Source: Lachnospiraceae bacterium UBA3332
GTDB taxonomy: Bacteria > Bacillota > Clostridia > Lachnospirales > Lachnospiraceae
DNA: 9,218 nt
Assembly: GCA_002361095.1 (NCBI GenBank)
Contig: DERU01000271.1
Span: 9,065-18,282 of the forward strand
Direction of reading: 5' to 3'
The notes below the pieces were generated by a model. The model was given only the letters and a program-made list of their open reading frames with translations, did no database searches and was not told the DNA's origin. The position numbers and the translations under genes were made by a program. Below, in pieces: positions 5,994-9,218 of the stretch; the stretch's first letter is position 1, and each line of letters opens with the position of its first letter.

Positions 5994-7472
5994 CTACATC
6001 ATCTGCGCGGCAACCGCAGAAAAATTCCGGATCAACGCTTCCGGTACAACCCCCAGGACAAACGCCAACGCTGCCAGTATGACCAGCGGCGCCAGCATCA
6101 TTTTCACCGGCTCTTTTTTTACCAGCGAGCCATAGTCATAATCCGCCCCCGGCAAAAATCCCCGGATGGTAACAGGAAGCAAATACCCCGCCGTCAGCAG
6201 CGCGCTCACTAAAAGCACCACGGGCCCCAGCCACGAAAACGCCGCCAGCTTCGCATGGAACGCCCCCACACACAAATACCACTTGCTGATAAATCCGCTG
6301 GCTGGGGGAATCCCGATCAACGCCAGACTGCAAAGCGTATAACACCAGACCGTGACCGGCATTTCCTTTCCGATTCCAGTCAATTCACCGACAGTATGTT
6401 TGCCTGTCTTGAAAATAAAGGCCCCGGCACACAGAAAAAGTCCGCATTTGATGAACGCATGGAATACCACATGTAACAGGGATCCGGTCAAACCGGCGGG
6501 ATCCAGCAGGAATAAGCCAAACAGGATATAAGATACTTGGCTGACCGTGGAATAGGCAAGCCGCTTTTTCAACCCTTTCTCAATGTAGGCAAGCATGGAT
6601 CCCATAAATACCGTAGTCAGACTTAACGTCAGCATAGCCGTCTGCACCCATGTTCCCCGCAAAAAATCAGCCCCGAATATAAAATACACCACCCGGACAA
6701 TGCCCAGCACACCCGCTTTGACGATGATACCGGATAAAACCGCAGATGCCGGGGCCGGAGCCACCGGATGCGCTACCGGCAGCCAGCCGTGAAACGGAAA
6801 CATTCCCGCCTTTACGGAAAATCCCAAAACCATGAAAAATGCCGCCGTCAAAAGAAGTCCTTCGTTTCCCGAAAGCAACGCCGGATCCAGTACTCCTTTT
6901 GCCGTAAAACTCAGGGTATTCGCATAACGGTAGACAAAATATACGCCGAACAGCACCATATATGCGCCGCAAAAGGAATAAAACATGTATTTTAGTCCCG
7001 CCATAACCGCCTCCCGCGACCGTTCGTGCAATACAAGCGGCATGCTCAACAGCGTCAACATCTCATAAAAAGCATAAAACGTAATCAGGTTTCCCGAAAA
7101 ATCCAACGCCAAAAGCACGCCGAGGACAATCAGGTAATAACCGAAAAACCTTTTTTCGCAGGTCTCTTCTTTCATGTATACAAAAGAATAAAAACCGGCC
7201 AACACCCATACAATGGTGATGACGGATGCAAAAATTTTACCGATACCGTCTATGCGGAAATAAACCGGCAGCCTTCCCGTCAGAAAAAACAGGGTGAAAG
7301 AAGTCTCTTCCCCACAAACAAGTCCCATCACACATAGCGCCGTTACCGTCCATACGGCTGCGCTGCACCAAATTATAACGCTTCTCTTTTTGGGCTGCCT
7401 GACAAGCAAGAGCAAAAGCCCGGCCACAATCGGCAGGCATACCGGAAATAATATTGTCACGGATTCCTTCAT
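5994..7472 (-). CDS. NuoM/MrpD-like antiporter subunit (second of four)
   Basis: A 492-residue multi-spanning protein of the proton-antiporter family. Counting from ATG 7472: Glu137 (FYEMLTLL), Lys221 (VKAGMFPFHGWLPVAHP), Lys252 (IIVKAG) and His338/Lys342 (FHAFIKCGLF) are the expected ion-path residues. LKKRLAYSTVSQVSY (301-315) is the family block. The frame stays open further upstream to a TTG at 7541, which has a fair binding site (AAAGGGG) and would add 23 basic, non-membrane residues. I prefer 7472 because the protein then begins directly with its first membrane helix, like its neighbours, and GAAAGG lies 5 bases upstream. The start remains uncertain. The 87-base gap to the previous stop contains a perfect hairpin. 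The stop TAG (5996-5994) is close to the next gene, implying coupling. Confidence 0.87.
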   Translation of the reverse strand: MKESVTILFPVCLPIVAGLLLLLVRQPKKRSVIIWCSAAVWTVTALCVMGLVCGEETSFTLFFLTGRLPVYFRIDGIGKIFASVITIVWVLAGFYSFVYMKEETCEKRFFGYYLIVLGVLLALDFSGNLITFYAFYEMLTLLSMPLVLHERSREAVMAGLKYMFYSFCGAYMVLFGVYFVYRYANTLSFTAKGVLDPALLSGNEGLLLTAAFFMVLGFSVKAGMFPFHGWLPVAHPVAPAPASAVLSGIIVKAGVLGIVRVVYFIFGADFLRGTWVQTAMLTLSLTTVFMGSMLAYIEKGLKKRLAYSTVSQVSYILFGLFLLDPAGLTGSLLHVVFHAFIKCGLFLCAGAFIFKTGKHTVGELTGIGKEMPVTVWCYTLCSLALIGIPPASGFISKWYLCVGAFHAKLAAFSWLGPVVLLVSALLTAGYLLPVTIRGFLPGADYDYGSLVKKEPVKMMLAPLVILAALAFVLGVVPEALIRNFSAVAAQMM

Positions 7473-7484
7473 AATAGCCTTTCT

Positions 7485-7511
7485 GCCCGCTTTAGCGGGC
7501 GTAAATTTACG
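7485..7511. repeat. Back-to-back hairpin and palindrome inside the antiporter operon
   Basis: GCCCGC-TTTA-GCGGGC (7485-7500, plus strand) is a perfect 6-bp GC stem with a four-base loop. Sharing its last base is CGTAAATTTACG (7500-7511), a perfect 12-base palindrome. They lie in the only sizeable gap of the operon, just upstream of the preferred ATG at 7472. There is no T tract, so this is not an ordinary terminator. It could be an RNA processing or stabilising element, or the 5' coding part of the next gene if the TTG at 7541 is used. Confidence 0.6.
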
Positions 7512-7559
7512 GTCGAAAAACTGTCGCATACGGTTTTTCAACCCAGCCCCTTTCCGCCT

Positions 7560-9053
7560 TTATCCAAACATGGCAAGTCCCGCATGAATCCAGCCTTCAA
7601 TCGGCTGGGAAAGCATGCCGAGCGCTACATTTAAGACAATAAAACATACCAGTGTCAGGGAATATTCCTTTTCATCTTTTACTGTGATCACCTCAAAATC
7701 CGGCCTTTTTTCCGGCACATAGATCCGGATCACGGTTTTCATGAAATAGATCGCATTCAGAATTGTACTTACTCCCAGAACAATCACTGCCGGAAACATT
7801 TTATAAGTATGGCCGATGGACGCTTCCGCAAACAAAAGCTTGCTGACAAAACCGGAAAACATGGGCACACCCACCATGGACAACGCCCCCACCGTGAAAG
7901 CCACACCGGCGATCTTATGCCGGTAACCCGCCCCCGACAAATCCTGAAACCTGCGGCTTCCCCCGGACACATCCGTCAGCCCGATGGCCGCAATAAACAA
8001 AAGCGACTTCGTCGCCGCATGGGCAAGAATATGGTAAATGCTCGCCGTTATTCCCGCCTCCGTTCCCAAGCCAAATCCCATATAAATGTAGCCGATCTGC
8101 GCCACACTGGAGTAAGCGATCATCCTGCGGATATCATTTTCCCGGATAGCGCTCAGGGAACCCACCACCATTCCCAAAAGACCGAACAGAAATAGGATAT
8201 TGATTATTTTTCCGTGTACGATAATATCGAATCCGATCACCCGGTAAAAAATTTTGATCAGAAGGAAAATATATCCCTTGGACACCAGACTGGATAGCAT
8301 CGCCGCCGAGGAAACGGTGGAATACCCATACGCGTCCGGCAGCCAGGAATGAAACGGAAACAGCGCGCTTTTAATGGCCAGACCCGTACACATCAGGCCG
8401 ATGGTAGTCATCAGCGGTATCTGATATTCCTGCCGCTGCGCCAGCACTGCAACGGCCTCCTTGATATTGCTCATCAGCAGATGCCCCGTCAAATCATAAA
8501 GCGTACACAGGCTGATTAGAAACAGGCCGGAACCCAACAGGCTCATAATCATATAGCGCACCGCCGCTTCCACGGTCCGTCCGTTCTGCCTTATCATGAT
8601 CAGACCGCAGGCGGCAATCGTATTGATCTCCACAAACACATAAGCCGTGAACAGATCATTGGTGTAAACCAGAGCCAGCAGGGAACTCAGCAGCAAATTC
8701 GTCAAAATATAATACAGATTGTGTTTGCTGTATTCCACCTCACCGATCAGCTTTTTGCGTCCCCCCATCACGGAAAGCAGCATGATAATACAGAAAAATA
8801 ACGCCATACCCGCTTCCAGTACTCCGGCACGGATTTCATTGCCCCAAGGCGCAGGGAAATGTCCCATCCAATACACATAAGACTCTCCCGTTCCCATCAG
8901 ATACGCCAACAGGACTGCCGACATCATTCCCACCACGCTAATCAACGCGGTATTCAGGATTTTTGCGGCCCGGGCAGGCAGCACGGAACTGACCGTACCG
9001 GAAAACATGGACAAAATAATCGAGAAAAACGGAAAGTTCTGTACAAAGTCCAT
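7560..9053 (-). CDS. MrpD/NuoM-like antiporter subunit (first of four)
   Basis: A 497-residue polytopic membrane protein of the proton-antiporter family. Ion-path residues are Glu142 (FVEINTIAACG), Lys228 (AIKSALFPFHSWLPDAYG), Lys259 (LVSKGYIF) and Lys349 (HILAHAATKSLLF, with His341 and His345). NDIRRMIAYSSVAQIGYI at 306-323 is the family block. FPFHSWLPDAYGYSTVSSAA is closer to MrpD/MbhH-like sequences than the HPVAPAPAS pattern of two of its neighbours, so this subunit is the most divergent of the four. The ATG at 9053 shares its A with the TAA of the upstream mrpC-like gene (TAATG), and AGGAGG lies 8 bases upstream, so translation is coupled. The C-then-D order matches both Mrp operons (mrpC-mrpD) and Mbh operons (mbhG-mbhH). 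Role: an ion-translocating membrane subunit next to the MrpC/NuoK-like protein. Confidence 0.88.
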   Translation of the reverse strand: MDFVQNFPFFSIILSMFSGTVSSVLPARAAKILNTALISVVGMMSAVLLAYLMGTGESYVYWMGHFPAPWGNEIRAGVLEAGMALFFCIIMLLSVMGGRKKLIGEVEYSKHNLYYILTNLLLSSLLALVYTNDLFTAYVFVEINTIAACGLIMIRQNGRTVEAAVRYMIMSLLGSGLFLISLCTLYDLTGHLLMSNIKEAVAVLAQRQEYQIPLMTTIGLMCTGLAIKSALFPFHSWLPDAYGYSTVSSAAMLSSLVSKGYIFLLIKIFYRVIGFDIIVHGKIINILFLFGLLGMVVGSLSAIRENDIRRMIAYSSVAQIGYIYMGFGLGTEAGITASIYHILAHAATKSLLFIAAIGLTDVSGGSRRFQDLSGAGYRHKIAGVAFTVGALSMVGVPMFSGFVSKLLFAEASIGHTYKMFPAVIVLGVSTILNAIYFMKTVIRIYVPEKRPDFEVITVKDEKEYSLTLVCFIVLNVALGMLSQPIEGWIHAGLAMFG

Positions 9054-9218
9054 TACAGTCCCTCCTTCTTTAGCTGCATGGAAATCTCATCCAAATCCAG
9101 CGTGTGATACCTGCGGTAAAGCCGGATGGTCAGCGACAGCATGATTGCCGTTACCGAAACGGAAACCACAATTCCCGTAAGCACCAGTCCGCTGGGAATC
9201 GGATTGATATAAGCTTCC
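9053..9218 (-). CDS. mrpC: MrpC/MnhC (NuoK-like) subunit, C-terminal part, 5' truncated
   Basis: A minus-strand open frame runs in from the right edge and stops at TAA (9055-9053), giving 55 visible codons before the stop. The visible start INPIPSGLVLTGIVVSVSV, followed by a hydrophobic stretch and RLYRRYHTLDLDEI, matches the 'DP.P.ALVLTAIVI' last helix of MrpC/MnhC and MbhG proteins, which are homologues of NuoK. These small three-helix subunits sit beside the first antiporter-like subunit in the membrane arm. The family's usual length is about 110-120 residues, so roughly half is missing beyond the window. It is coupled to the next gene by a one-base overlap. The product fits the operon context well; the symbol is by homology only, since an Mbh/Mbx-type complex is equally possible. 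Confidence 0.82.
   Translation of the reverse strand, partial: EAYINPIPSGLVLTGIVVSVSVTAIMLSLTIRLYRRYHTLDLDEISMQLKKEGL

Noticed and set aside
1..9218. CRISPR array, tRNA/rRNA genes, insertion sequences
   Set aside because: No regularly spaced repeats, no cloverleaf or rRNA-like sequence, and no transposase or terminal inverted repeats were seen on either strand.

Overview
The window reads as part of the chromosome of an anaerobic Firmicute, most likely a gut Clostridium or Lachnospiraceae type. The grounds are mid-range GC by eye, strong GGAGG-type ribosome binding sites, and a multi-antiporter membrane complex of the kind found in such anaerobes. The taxonomic call is an inference from gene content and style.

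Layout, left to right. (1) The 3' end of a plus-strand gene (1-197), probably a glycoside hydrolase (GH20-like). (2) A symmetric hairpin (203-244) that can terminate transcription from both sides, because the next genes converge on it. (3) A two-gene minus-strand unit (792-265 and 2111-789) coding for an IbrA-like PP-loop/PAPS-reductase-family protein and an IbrB-like ParB-fold protein. The two overlap by ATGA. They have their own near-consensus sigma-A promoter (TTGACA, 17 bp, TAGAAT) with a palindrome and direct repeats just upstream. (4) A 244-bp intergenic region. (5) A long minus-strand operon (9218-2356) that enters the window in the last third of an MrpC/NuoK-like subunit. It continues with four complete antiporter-like (NuoL/M/N, MrpA/D family) subunits of 497, 492, 491 and 715 residues, packed tightly or overlapping except for one 87-base gap.

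The operon genes would build the membrane arm of a complex I-related machine: an Mrp-type cation/proton antiporter, or the membrane arm of an Mbh/Mbx-like energy-converting complex. All four large subunits keep the Glu/Lys/Lys/Lys residues of the proton path, so four potential ion channels are encoded in a row. No catalytic (hydrogenase, ferredoxin or NADH) subunit lies downstream, so any such module must be encoded upstream of the window or elsewhere. The last subunit carries a long C-terminal extension resembling the lateral-helix region of NuoL-type proteins.

The two most interesting items are the four-fold antiporter array and the independently controlled ibrA-ibrB pair, whose biochemical role is not established.
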